A program made the position numbers and the translations under genes. A stretch of DNA of 64,000 bases. Origin: Luteimonas suaedae. GTDB lineage: Bacteria; Pseudomonadota; Gammaproteobacteria; Xanthomonadales; Xanthomonadaceae. Positions 49,676-57,982 of the stretch are shown here, piece by piece. Where the stretch lies: the NCBI RefSeq assembly GCF_008312895.1, contig NZ_VSSP01000013.1:1-64000 (forward strand), written 5' to 3'. A model generated the notes under the pieces. The model made no database searches, was not told the origin of the DNA, and saw nothing but the letters and a program-made list of their open reading frames with translations. Numbering within the stretch: position 1 is the stretch's first letter; each line of letters begins with the position of its first letter.

Positions 49676-50656
49676 TCAGTACTGCCGGCTCGGGAAGACC
49701 TCGGCCGCCTGCTCGCGGGTGAAGACCGACTCCTCCACCACGATGCGCTTCGGCAGCTCGCGTCCTTCCTGCACGGCGCGGATCGCATCGACCAGCTGCG
49801 GGCCGAGCAGCGGATTGCATTCCACGGTGACGTTGAGCTTGCCGGCGATCATCGCCTCGAAGGCGCCGCGCACGGCGTCGATCGAGATCACCAGGATGTC
49901 TTCGCCCGGCCGCAGGCCGGATTCCTCGATCGCCTGGATCGCGCCGATCGCCATGTCGTCGTTGTGCGCGAACAGCACGTCGATGTTGTCGCCGCCCTCC
50001 GACTTCAGGAAGGCCTCCATGACCTCCTTGCCGCGCGCGCGGGTGAAGTCGCCGCTCTGGGTGCGCACGATCCGGTAGTCCTGGTCGTCGCCGAGCACCT
50101 CGCGAAAGCCCTTGCCGCGGTCGATCGCCGGCGCCGAGCCGACGGTGCCCTGCAGCTCGACGATGCGCACCGGCCCTTCGCGGTCCGCGCCGCGCCTGAG
50201 CGGCGAATCCTCCAGCAGCCAGCGCGCGGCCTTGCGGCCCTCCTCGACGAAATCGGAGCCGATCAGGGTCACGTACAGCGACTCGTCAGAGACGTCGACC
50301 GAACGGTCGGTGAGGATCACCGGAATGCCGGCGGCCTTGGCCTCGCGCAGCACCGTCTCCCAGCCGGACTCGACCACCGGCGAGAACGCGATCACGTCGA
50401 CCCGCTGGGCGATGAACGAGCGCAGCGCCTTGATCTGGTTCTCCTGCTTCTGCTGCGCGTCGGAGAAGCGCAGCCGGAATCCGGCCTCCTCGATCGCCGA
50501 GCGCACCGAGCGCGTGTTGGCGGTGCGCCATTCGCTTTCGGCGCCGACCTGGCTGAAGCCGACGACGGGCGCATCGCCGCCGGCATCGCGCGCGCAGCCC
50601 GCCGCGAGCGCCAGCAACGCGACCGCGACGCCCAGAACGAACACTCGCTTCATCAT
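49676..50656 (-). CDS. ytfQ: Periplasmic sugar-binding lipoprotein, YtfQ type
   Basis: 326 aa. Signal with lipobox LALAAGC (Cys21), so predicted to be a lipoprotein, unlike soluble E. coli YtfQ. Type I periplasmic binding fold: VVGFSQVGAESEWRTANTRS is the YtfQ/YphF-like N-terminus that binds furanoses; also IPVILTDRSVDV and FAHNDDMAIGAIQAIEE. E. coli YtfQ binds galactofuranose and arabinofuranose. In this locus, arabinofuranose released by the arabinofuranosidases is the likely ligand. GGGAGGGAGGG precedes the ATG. Confidence 0.88.
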   Translation of the reverse strand: MMKRVFVLGVAVALLALAAGCARDAGGDAPVVGFSQVGAESEWRTANTRSVRSAIEEAGFRLRFSDAQQKQENQIKALRSFIAQRVDVIAFSPVVESGWETVLREAKAAGIPVILTDRSVDVSDESLYVTLIGSDFVEEGRKAARWLLEDSPLRRGADREGPVRIVELQGTVGSAPAIDRGKGFREVLGDDQDYRIVRTQSGDFTRARGKEVMEAFLKSEGGDNIDVLFAHNDDMAIGAIQAIEESGLRPGEDILVISIDAVRGAFEAMIAGKLNVTVECNPLLGPQLVDAIRAVQEGRELPKRIVVEESVFTREQAAEVFPSRQY

Positions 50657-50897
50657 GCCCTCCCTCCCTTGTTTTGCATCGCCTGCAGGGTTGACGGCTC
50701 TCCGGCCGCTTCACCGTCTACATCGTCATCCCCGCCTTACATCGTCATCCCCCGCGCAGGCGGGGGATCCAGTGCCTTTCATCCAGCGCGCCAAGGCGCT
50801 GGGTCCCCGCCTGCGCGGGGACGACGGTTCGGTGGCGTATGGATCTTCATCGTCTTCTGATCTCAAAATCTTCGCATTCGGTGCCGGGAACAGGCGC
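50657..50897. repeat. GTCATCCCC-type repeat upstream of ytfQ
   Basis: The 241-bp gap between aldehyde dehydrogenase and ytfQ contains, at 50741-50827, GTCATCCCCCGCGCAGGCGG and its inverted partner CCCCGCCTGCGCGGGGACGA around a short spacer with a hairpin (AGCGCGCCAAGGCGCT). It is a dispersed palindromic element. No gene lies here. Confidence 0.6.
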
Positions 50898-52334
50898 CTA
50901 CGCCAGCGTGTAGGCGGTCTTGACCGTGGTGTAGAACTCGACCGCGTAGCGCCCCTGCTCGCGCGGCCCGTAGCTGGAGGCCTTGCGGCCGCCGAACGGC
51001 ACGTGCGGATCGACGCCGGCGGTCGGCAGGTTGACCATCACCATGCCGGCCTGGGCGTGGCGCTTGAAGTGCGTGGCGTGCTTGAGCGAGGTGGTGCAGA
51101 CGCCGGCGCACAGCCCGAACTCGGTGTCGTTGGCCAACTGCAGCGCGTGCTCGTAGTCGTCGGCGCGGATCACCGCCGCCACCGGGCCGAAGATCTCCTC
51201 GCGCGCGATGCGGTGCTGCGGCTGCGCCGCGAACAGCGTCGGCGCCAGGTAGTGCCCGCGCGTGCGCAACTCGAGCTCCTCGCCGCCGTACAGCAGCTCG
51301 GCGCCCTCGTCGCGGCCGACGCCGATGTAGGACAGGTTGGTCTTCATCTGCTCGGCGCTGGCGACCGGGCCGATGTCGATGCCGGACTCCAGCGCGTCGC
51401 CGACCTTCAATGCGGCCAGCCGCCTGCCGACCCGCGCCACGAACTCGTCGTGGACCGCTGCCTCGACGATCAGCCGGCTCGAGGCGGTGCAGCGCTGGCC
51501 GGTGGAGAAATAGGCGCCGTTGACGGCGATCTCCACTGCCTTGTCCAGGTCGGCGTCGGCGAGCACCACCAGCGGATTCTTGCCGCCCATCTCCAGCTGG
51601 ATCTTCAGCCCGCGCGCCGCCGCCTGGCGCAACAGGCCGTTGCCGGTGGGTACCGAACCGGTGAAGGTCAGCGCGTCGACGCGGCGGTCGTCGACCAGCG
51701 CCTGGCCGACCACGCGGCCGCTGCCGATCACCAGGTTGAAGACGCCGGCGGGCAGGCCCGCGCGGCTGAGGATCTCGGCCAGCGCCCAGGCGCAGCCGGG
51801 CACGATCTCGGCCGGCTTGAACACCGCGGCATTGCCGTAGGCCAGCGCCGGCGCGATCTTCCAGGCCGGGATCGCCAGCGGGAAGTTCCACGGCGCGATG
51901 ATGCCGACCACGCCGACCGGCTCGCGAGTGATCTCGACGTCGACCCCGGGGCGCGTGGAGGCCAGCTTCTCGCCGGGGATGCGCAGCGCCTCGCCGGCGA
52001 AGAACTTGAAGATCTGCCCGGCGCGCGCGGCCTCGCCGATGCTCTCGGCCAGGGTCTTGCCCTCTTCCCGCGCGAGCAGGCGGCCGAGTTCCTCCTTGCG
52101 CGCGAGGATCTCGCTGCCGACGAAGTCGAGCGCGTCGGCGCGCTGCTGCGGCGAGGTCAGCCCCCACGCCGGTTGCGCGCGCGCCGCGGCCTCGATCGCG
52201 GTCTGCGCCTGCGCCGCATCGACCGCCGCATATTCGCCGACCGGGCTGGCGAGGTCGGAGGGGTTCTCGTCGTGCGCGCTGTCGGCGCCTTCGACCCACT
52301 GGCCGTCGATGTAGCTGCGGAAGCGTTGCGTCAT
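50898..52334 (-). CDS. Aldehyde dehydrogenase, probable alpha-ketoglutarate semialdehyde dehydrogenase
   Basis: 478 aa. ALDH fold: APWNFPLAIPAWKIAPAL, the FTGSVPTG nucleotide-binding motif, catalytic Glu in LEMGGKNP and catalytic Cys in GQRCTASSR. It would oxidise alpha-ketoglutarate semialdehyde to alpha-ketoglutarate, the last step of non-phosphorylative arabinose degradation. The assignment rests on context (FAH gene 16 bp upstream, dehydratase and dehydrogenase nearby) and on resemblance to KGSADH; other aldehyde substrates are possible. Confidence 0.85.
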   Translation of the reverse strand: MTQRFRSYIDGQWVEGADSAHDENPSDLASPVGEYAAVDAAQAQTAIEAAARAQPAWGLTSPQQRADALDFVGSEILARKEELGRLLAREEGKTLAESIGEAARAGQIFKFFAGEALRIPGEKLASTRPGVDVEITREPVGVVGIIAPWNFPLAIPAWKIAPALAYGNAAVFKPAEIVPGCAWALAEILSRAGLPAGVFNLVIGSGRVVGQALVDDRRVDALTFTGSVPTGNGLLRQAAARGLKIQLEMGGKNPLVVLADADLDKAVEIAVNGAYFSTGQRCTASSRLIVEAAVHDEFVARVGRRLAALKVGDALESGIDIGPVASAEQMKTNLSYIGVGRDEGAELLYGGEELELRTRGHYLAPTLFAAQPQHRIAREEIFGPVAAVIRADDYEHALQLANDTEFGLCAGVCTTSLKHATHFKRHAQAGMVMVNLPTAGVDPHVPFGGRKASSYGPREQGRYAVEFYTTVKTAYTLA

Positions 52335-52350
52335 CGTGTGGTTTCCTTGC

Positions 52351-53358
52351 TTACAGCGGGCGTACGCCGCCCGGCACGAAACCGCCGGCGACCCGGCGCA
52401 GCGGGTTGACCAGCGGCGCGCCGAGTTCGGGCAGCTCGATCTCGAAGCGGTCGCCGGGTTCGGCGCGGACGCCGTCGGCGAAGCTCAAGGTCGCGGTGCC
52501 GAAGAAGTGCAGGTGCACGTCGCCCGGCCGCCGGTGCGCCGCGTACTTGAAATGGTGGTATTCGAGATTGGCCAGCGAGTGGCACATGTTGGCCTCGCCG
52601 GTCAGGAAGGGCTTTTCCCAGATCACCGCGTCGCCGCGGCGCAGCCGGCTGCTACCGCGCAGGTCGTCAGGCAGCGGCCCGGTGCGCAGCTCCGGGCCCA
52701 CCGCGCAGGCGCGCAGCTTGGAATGGGCGAGGTAGAGATAGTTCTGCCGCTCGGTCACATGGTCGGAGAACTCGTTGCCGAGCGCGTAGCCGAGCCGGTG
52801 CGGGGTGCCGTCGGGACCGATCAGGTACAGGCCGACCAGTTCCGGCTCCTCGCCGCCGTCGAGCGCGAAGTCCGGCGACGGCAGCGGCGCGCCGGGCGCG
52901 ACCACAACGGCGCCGTCGCCCTTGTAGAACCATTCCGGCTGCACGCCGGGCGCGCCGTCGCGCGGCATGCCGCCCTCGACGCCCCACTGGAACATCTTCA
53001 TCGAGTCGGTGAGGCCGCCGTCGGCGGCCTGCCGCTGCAGGGTCTGGTGCATCGCGTCGCGGGCCGCGGCGCTGCCGAGGTGGGTCAGGCCGGTGCCGGT
53101 AACCAGGCAATGGGCCGGATCGGGATGCATGAGCGGCGGCAGCACGCGGCCTTCCCGCAGCAGCGCGTCGTAGTCGCACGCGCCGTCGCCGAGTGCATCG
53201 GCGGCCAGCGTGTCGAGCGGCCTGCCGGCGGCGATCGCCGCGGCGGCGAGCGCATAGGTGCTCGCGTAGCCGTCGAGCAGGCGCGCCGTGCGCCCCGCAT
53301 CGTCGATCGCGCCCACCCGCGGCGCACCGGTCTCGTCTGCAAGCTGGATCAGTCGCAT
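52351..53358 (-). CDS. FAH-family protein, GguC/AraD1-like (probable 2-keto-3-deoxyarabonate dehydratase)
   Basis: 335 aa. C-terminal fumarylacetoacetate hydrolase-type fold: GYALGNEFSDHVTERQN supplies metal-binding acidic residues, and KLRACAVGPEL, VIWEKPFLTGEANMCHSLA follow. The N-terminal half (residues about 1-110) is the extra domain of the GguC/AraD1 subgroup, often encoded beside sugar ABC importers and GbpR regulators. In the related xylose pathway an FAH enzyme (XylX) performs the equivalent dehydration, so I infer that this protein converts 2-keto-3-deoxyarabonate to ketoglutarate semialdehyde. An aldolase-type cleavage cannot be excluded. Coupled to the ALDH gene 16 bp downstream. 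Confidence 0.8.
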   Translation of the reverse strand: MRLIQLADETGAPRVGAIDDAGRTARLLDGYASTYALAAAAIAAGRPLDTLAADALGDGACDYDALLREGRVLPPLMHPDPAHCLVTGTGLTHLGSAAARDAMHQTLQRQAADGGLTDSMKMFQWGVEGGMPRDGAPGVQPEWFYKGDGAVVVAPGAPLPSPDFALDGGEEPELVGLYLIGPDGTPHRLGYALGNEFSDHVTERQNYLYLAHSKLRACAVGPELRTGPLPDDLRGSSRLRRGDAVIWEKPFLTGEANMCHSLANLEYHHFKYAAHRRPGDVHLHFFGTATLSFADGVRAEPGDRFEIELPELGAPLVNPLRRVAGGFVPGGVRPL

Positions 53359-53482
53359 GCGTGCTGCCTGCCTGGCCGTGGGTCCGCCGGCCCTGCCGCC
53401 GCAACGGGCGTCGGGTCGGCGCATGTGGCCTATTCTGCTTGCAGCGACAGATACACAACAAATAAGAATATGGGCGTAATCT

Positions 53483-53492
53483 ATATCGGTAT
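53483..53492. promoter_or_regulatory. Operator-like ATATCGGTAT between FAH and LysR genes
   Basis: ATATCGGTAT differs in one position from the palindrome ATATCGATAT found at 32708 and 55637. It lies 21 bp before the LysR start codon (53513) and 125 bp before the divergent FAH start, so it suits both autoregulation and control of the FAH operon. A nearby GCATATCGCG at 53496 may be an additional half-site. Confidence 0.5.
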
Positions 53493-53512
53493 TGGCATAT
53501 CGCGAGGTTCCG

Positions 53513-54520
53513 ATGCTGCACGGCACGCCCTGGTTCGTCCGCGCCCGGCTCAAGACCCGGCAACTGATGCTGCTGATCGCGATCGACGAGGAGGGCAACA
53601 TCCATCGCGCCGCCGAGACCCTGAACATGTCGCAGCCGGCCGCCTCCAAGCTGCTCAAGGACCTCGAGGACATGATCGGCGTGCAGTTGTTCGAGCGGCT
53701 GCCGCGCGGCATGCGCCCGACCTGGTACGGCGAGACCATGATCCGCCACGCGCGCATCGCCCTGTCCAGCCTGGGCCAGGCCGGCGCCGAGATCGAGGCC
53801 TTGCGGGAGGGCTACTCCGGCAGCGTCGGCGTCGGCGCGATCGCCGGGCCGGCGATGACCCTGCTGCCGGCGGCGCTGGCGCGCCTGGCCGAGACCCATC
53901 CGCTGCTGCACGTTTCGCTGCTGGTCGACGGCAGCGACGTGCTGCTGGAGCGGCTGGCGCACAACCGGCTCGACATCCTGGTCGCGCGGCTGTTCGCCCG
54001 CCACGACAAGCGCAACCTGCACTACGAGGCCCTGGCCGAGGAGCAGATCTGCGCGATCGCCCGCCCCGGCCATCCACTGCTCGCGCTGCGCACGCCGAGC
54101 CTGGCCGAACTGGCCGACGCCGGCTGGATCCTGCCGCCGGCCGGCAGCGTGCTGCGGCACCGCTTCGAGCTGATGTTCCAGAGCGCCGGGCTGCAGGCGC
54201 CGCGGCGGATCATCGAGACCTCTGCGCTGGTGGTGCTGCCGAAGGTGCTGCAGCAGAGCGACTACATGGCGGTGGTGCCGGTCGACGTGGCGCGCTACTA
54301 CGCCGACCACGACATGGTCGCGATCGTGCCGGTGCAGCTGTCGTGCAAGATGGACGCGTTCGGCCTGATCACCCGCACCGACTGGCTGCTGTCGCCGGGC
54401 GCGCGGATCGTGCTGCAGGCGCTCAAGGACACCGCCGCGAGCGTCTACGGCGTGCGCCTGTCAACGGCCGGGGGCCCGCCTCCCGACGCCGAACCGCACG
54501 CTGCGGTGCCAGCGGTGTAA
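53513..54520 (+). CDS. LysR-family regulator, GbpR-like
   Basis: 335 aa. N-terminal winged helix: LKTRQLMLLIAIDEEGNIHR with AAETLNMSQPAASKLLKDLE, then LFERLPRGMRPTWYG. The C-terminal effector-binding domain follows (GSVGVGAIAGPAMTLLPAAL). The helix-turn-helix sequence is like that of GbpR, the galactose/arabinose-responsive regulator of chvE and gguABC in rhizobia. The start at 53513 has GAGG upstream; a TTG at 53492 would add seven residues and overlap the operator. The likely effector is L-arabinose or a pathway intermediate. Confidence 0.88.
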   Translation: MLHGTPWFVRARLKTRQLMLLIAIDEEGNIHRAAETLNMSQPAASKLLKDLEDMIGVQLFERLPRGMRPTWYGETMIRHARIALSSLGQAGAEIEALREGYSGSVGVGAIAGPAMTLLPAALARLAETHPLLHVSLLVDGSDVLLERLAHNRLDILVARLFARHDKRNLHYEALAEEQICAIARPGHPLLALRTPSLAELADAGWILPPAGSVLRHRFELMFQSAGLQAPRRIIETSALVVLPKVLQQSDYMAVVPVDVARYYADHDMVAIVPVQLSCKMDAFGLITRTDWLLSPGARIVLQALKDTAASVYGVRLSTAGGPPPDAEPHAAVPAV

Positions 54521-54540
54521 ACCCAGGCGGGCGGCCTCAC

Positions 54541-54789
54541 TGACTGTGGGAGCGACGGAAGTCGCGACGCCGCGAATCCGATCCCTGCCGCGACAACACC
54601 GCTCGCAGGACACTCCCTCTCCCGCTTGCGGGAGAGGGTTGGGGTGAGGGCGCTCTTGGCGAGACATCAAAAGCGCCCTCATCCGCCCTTCGGGCACCTT
54701 CTCCCGCAAGCGGGAGAAGGAATCGTCGACACTCGTAAACTGCTCCATCCTGAGAACTTCGGCCGCGATTCGAGCTCGTCTGCGCCTGC
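54541..54789. repeat. Gene-free region with two dispersed repeats
   Basis: At 54545 GTGGGAGCGACGGAAGTCGC matches the right arm of the element at 134-216. At 54615-54720 an element begins CCCTCTCCCGC-TTG-CGGGAGAGGG, continues GGTTGGGGTGAGGGC, and ends CTTCTCCCGC-AAG-CGGGAGAAGG. Related elements occur at 57541 and 62693. The region separates the convergent LysR and SDR genes. Confidence 0.6.
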
Positions 54790-55596
54790 TCAACTCCAGC
54801 CAGCGTCGACCACGAACTCCTGCGCCGTGCAGGCGCGCGCGTCGTCGGAGGCCAGGAACAGCACCATGCGCGCGATGTCCGCCGGCATCACCTTGTCCGG
54901 CAGGCACTGGTTGCGCGCCAGCTCGCGCTCGCCGGCCTCGTCCAGCCACAGGTCGACCTGGCGCTGCGTCATCACCCAGCCGGGCGTGACGATGTTGATA
55001 CGGATGCGATCGGCGCCGAGCTCGTGCGCCAGGCCGCGGGTCAGGCCGTTGACCGACGACTTGGCGGTCGCGTAGACCGGGTAGCCGGCGGTCTTGGTCT
55101 GCCAGCCGGTCGAGCCGAGATTGACGATCGCGCCGCCGCCCAGCCGGCGCATGCCCGGCACCGCGGCCTGGATCGCGAAGAAGGCGGAGCGCTGGTTGAT
55201 CGCGACCCGCCGGTCCCAGTACTCGGGGGTGACCGCGTCGAGCGCATGGCGATCGTCGCTGCCGACATTGTTGACCAGCGCATGGAAGTCGCCCAGCTCC
55301 GCCGCGGCATCGCCGATCGCCGCCTGCAGCGCAGCCACGTCGACCACGTCGCAGCCCCGCCACCAGGGCCGCGGCAGGCCTTCGGCCTCGAGCCGTGCGG
55401 CCAGCGACGCGCTGTCCGCTTCGGCGACGTCGACGAAAGCCACCTGCGCCCGCTGCCGGGCGAAGGCCTCGACCACGGCGGCGCCGATGCCGCTGCCGCC
55501 CCCGGTCACGAAGACCCGGCGCCCGCGCAGGCTCGGATAGACCGCGTCGCTCGCCGTCGGGGCATCGCCCTGCGGGGCTGGGAGCGGGTTGCTCAT
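54790..55596 (-). CDS. SDR dehydrogenase, probable L-arabinose 1-dehydrogenase
   Basis: 268 aa. NAD(P)-binding TGGGSGIGAAV (about residue 31), NNVG motif, catalytic Ser in LGSTGWQTKT and YPVYATAKSSV with the Tyr-Lys pair. It resembles the SDR-type D-xylose/L-arabinose dehydrogenases that open the Weimberg-type pathways. Divergent from the dehydratase gene across a region with three operator-like palindromes. Substrate is inferred from context. Confidence 0.82.
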   Translation of the reverse strand: MSNPLPAPQGDAPTASDAVYPSLRGRRVFVTGGGSGIGAAVVEAFARQRAQVAFVDVAEADSASLAARLEAEGLPRPWWRGCDVVDVAALQAAIGDAAAELGDFHALVNNVGSDDRHALDAVTPEYWDRRVAINQRSAFFAIQAAVPGMRRLGGGAIVNLGSTGWQTKTAGYPVYATAKSSVNGLTRGLAHELGADRIRINIVTPGWVMTQRQVDLWLDEAGERELARNQCLPDKVMPADIARMVLFLASDDARACTAQEFVVDAGWS

Positions 55597-55765
55597 GTGT
55601 CTTCCTCTCTCAGATGCGATATCGATAGCAAAAACAATATCGATATCCTTGAAGTTGTTATTTTTGCAATATCAATATGCCCTGTACGATCGCCGCCGTA
55701 AAGCGGTACCCGGTCTGCCGCCGCACGGAATGCCGGGGCAATCCACCACTCAAACAGGGTCCCGC
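55597..55765. promoter_or_regulatory. Divergent promoter with three ATATCGATAT-like sites
   Basis: ATATCGATAG (55619-55628), perfect ATATCGATAT (55637-55646) and ATATCAATAT (55669-55678), spaced 18 and 32 bp start to start, lie between the SDR start (55596) and the dehydratase start (55766). The AT-rich stretch (TTGAAGTTGTTATTTTTGCA) between them is a clear contrast to the GC-rich genome. I infer multiple binding sites for the GbpR-like LysR protein. Confidence 0.65.
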
Positions 55766-57490
55766 ATGGGTGCTCCCAAGAAACCGGTCCGGCGCAGTCA
55801 CGCGTGGTTCGGGCGCGAAGGCAAGCAGGGGTTCTACTACCGCAGCTGGCTGAAGAGCGCCGGCCATCCGCACGACATGTTCGACGGCCGCCCGGTCATC
55901 GGCATCTGCAACACCTGGTCGGAACTGACGCCGTGCAACGGCCACTTCCGCGAACTGGCGGAACACGTCAAGCGCGGCGTGTACGAGGCCGGCGGCTTCC
56001 CGCTGGAATTCCCGGTGATGTCGCTGGGCGAGACCCAGACCCGGCCGACCGCGATGCTGTTTCGCAATCTCGCCAGCATGGACGTCGAGGAATCGATCCG
56101 CGCCAACCCGATCGACGGGGTGGTGCTGCTGATGGGCTGCGACAAGACCACGCCGTCGCTGCTGATGGGCGCGGCCAGCGTCGACCTGCCGACCATCGGC
56201 GTCTCCGGCGGGCCGTCGCTGTCGGGCAACCTGCGCGGCCGTCCGGTCGGCTCCGGCACCGGCGTGATCCAGATGTCGGAGCAGGTGCGTGCCGGCGAAC
56301 TGACGCAGGAGGAATTCATCGAGGCCGAAGCCTGCATGCAGCGTTCGAAAGGCAGCTGCATGACCATGGGGACCGCCTCCACCATGGCCAGCATGGTCGA
56401 GGCGCTCGGCCTGTCGCTGCCGGAGAACGCGGCGATCCCCGCGGTCGACTCGCGCCGCTACCGGCTGGCACGGCTGAGCGGGCGCCGCATCGTGCAGATG
56501 GTGCACGAGGATCTGCGCATGTCGCGGATCCTCGGCCGCCCCGCGTTCGACAACGCGATCCGCGTCAACGCCGCGATCGGCGGTTCGACCAACGCCGTGG
56601 TGCATCTGCTGGCGCTGGCCGGGCGCGTCGGTATCGACCTCAAGCTCGAGGATTGGGACGCGATCGGCTCGCGGCTGCCCTGCCTGCTCGACCTCAAGCC
56701 GTCGGGGAAGTACCTGATGGAAGACTTCTTCTATGCCGGCGGCCTGCCGGCGCTGATGCGCGAGATTGCCCCACACCTGGATCTCGACGCGCTCACCGCC
56801 AACGGGCGCACGCTCGGCGACAACATCGCCGACGCGCCGTGCTGGAACCGCGAGGTGATCCGCCCGCTGGCCGAACCGGTGCGACCGGAAGCCGGCATCG
56901 CCGTACTGCGCGGCAACCTGGCGCCGGACGGCGCGGTGATCAAGCCGTCCGCGGCCTCGCCGCACCTGCTGCACCATCGCGGCCCGGCGGTGGTGTTCGA
57001 GAACATCGAGGACCTGCACGCGCGCATCGACGACGAACACCTGGAGATCGACGAGCACAGCGTGATGGTGCTGAAGAACTGCGGTCCGCGCGGCTATCCG
57101 GGCATGGCCGAGGTCGGCAACATGCCGCTGCCGCCGAAGCTGCTGCGCAGGGGCGTCACCGACATGGTGCGGATCTCCGACGCGCGCATGAGCGGCACCG
57201 CCTACGGCACCGTGGTGCTGCACGCCTCGCCCGAGGCCGCCGCCGGCGGCGCGCTCGCGCTGGTGCGCAACGGCGACATGATCGAACTCGACGTGGCGGC
57301 GCGGCGCCTGCACCTGGACGTCTCCGACGAGGAACTCGCGCGCCGCCGCGCCGGGTGGACGCCGCCGGAAGCGCCGGCGCGCGGCTGGCAGAAGCTCTAC
57401 TTCGAGCACGTGCAGCAGGCGCACCTCGGCGCCGATCTCGATTTCCTGGTCGGCGGCAGCGGCGCCGACGTGCCGCGTGATTCGCATTGA
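55766..57490 (+). CDS. IlvD/Edd-family dehydratase, probable L-arabinonate dehydratase
   Basis: 574 aa. Iron-sulfur cluster ligands in CNTWSELTPCNGHFRELA, GCDKTTPSLLMGA and KGSCMTMGTASTMASM; AAIGGSTNAVVHLLAL and KNCGPRGYPGMAEVGNM, ISDARMSGTAYGTVVLH are the later conserved blocks. It would convert L-arabinonate to 2-keto-3-deoxyarabonate. The start MGAPKKPVRRSHAWFG fits the family; an in-frame ATG at 55730 would add 12 residues. Confidence 0.9.
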   Translation: MGAPKKPVRRSHAWFGREGKQGFYYRSWLKSAGHPHDMFDGRPVIGICNTWSELTPCNGHFRELAEHVKRGVYEAGGFPLEFPVMSLGETQTRPTAMLFRNLASMDVEESIRANPIDGVVLLMGCDKTTPSLLMGAASVDLPTIGVSGGPSLSGNLRGRPVGSGTGVIQMSEQVRAGELTQEEFIEAEACMQRSKGSCMTMGTASTMASMVEALGLSLPENAAIPAVDSRRYRLARLSGRRIVQMVHEDLRMSRILGRPAFDNAIRVNAAIGGSTNAVVHLLALAGRVGIDLKLEDWDAIGSRLPCLLDLKPSGKYLMEDFFYAGGLPALMREIAPHLDLDALTANGRTLGDNIADAPCWNREVIRPLAEPVRPEAGIAVLRGNLAPDGAVIKPSAASPHLLHHRGPAVVFENIEDLHARIDDEHLEIDEHSVMVLKNCGPRGYPGMAEVGNMPLPPKLLRRGVTDMVRISDARMSGTAYGTVVLHASPEAAAGGALALVRNGDMIELDVAARRLHLDVSDEELARRRAGWTPPEAPARGWQKLYFEHVQQAHLGADLDFLVGGSGADVPRDSH

Positions 57491-57982
57491 GAAGCAATCC
57501 GGCGAATTAAGTCCCCGCAAAGCCGGGCTCTCGGGAACATCCCTTCTCCCCCTGGGGTGAAGGCGTGCTGCTTGCGAGCCACTGGCTCGCGCACGCCTGA
57601 ACGCCCTTGCGCCTGCGCAAGGGCCGGGGCGCGGAGCGAGGTGGCCCGAAGAGCCTGCCCCGAGTGTTTTAGTCGGGGGGCCGGATGAGGGTACGGCGAA
57701 GGAGTAGAGGTCTGAACCATCGCGACTTCGCCGTACCCTCACCCCAACCCCCGCTTCGCGCCCCGGCCCACGCCAGCGGCGCGGGCGCTCCAGCGCACGC
57801 GCGCCGGTGGCGCGCAAGCCGTGCGCTGTCGCCCCGGAGGGAGAGGGGCTTCAAAACCCACTTCGTCCAGCGTTCGCCGGTGGGCCAAAAGCTCTCCCGC
57901 GAGGACGCGGCCCGGCGCACTTCACTTGCCACCCGGTATTGCGCATGCTGTGCCATCCCGAGTTTGATTTGATTCCGAAACG
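57491..57982. repeat. Mosaic structured repeat between dehydratase and lactonase
   Basis: 492 bp with no gene. From about 57541 to 57852 it carries CCTTCTCCCCCTGGGGTGAAGG, a core GCTTGCGAGCC-act-GGCTCGCGCACGCC with TGAACGCC, then CTTGCGCC-TGCGCAAGGGCCGG and GGCGCGGAGCGAGG, a central stem (CGGCGAAG ... CTTCGCCG), and an inverted second core ending GGAGGGAGAGGGGC. Each half resembles the elements at 54615 and 62693 and the core of the tRNA-Ser repeats. Confidence 0.65.
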
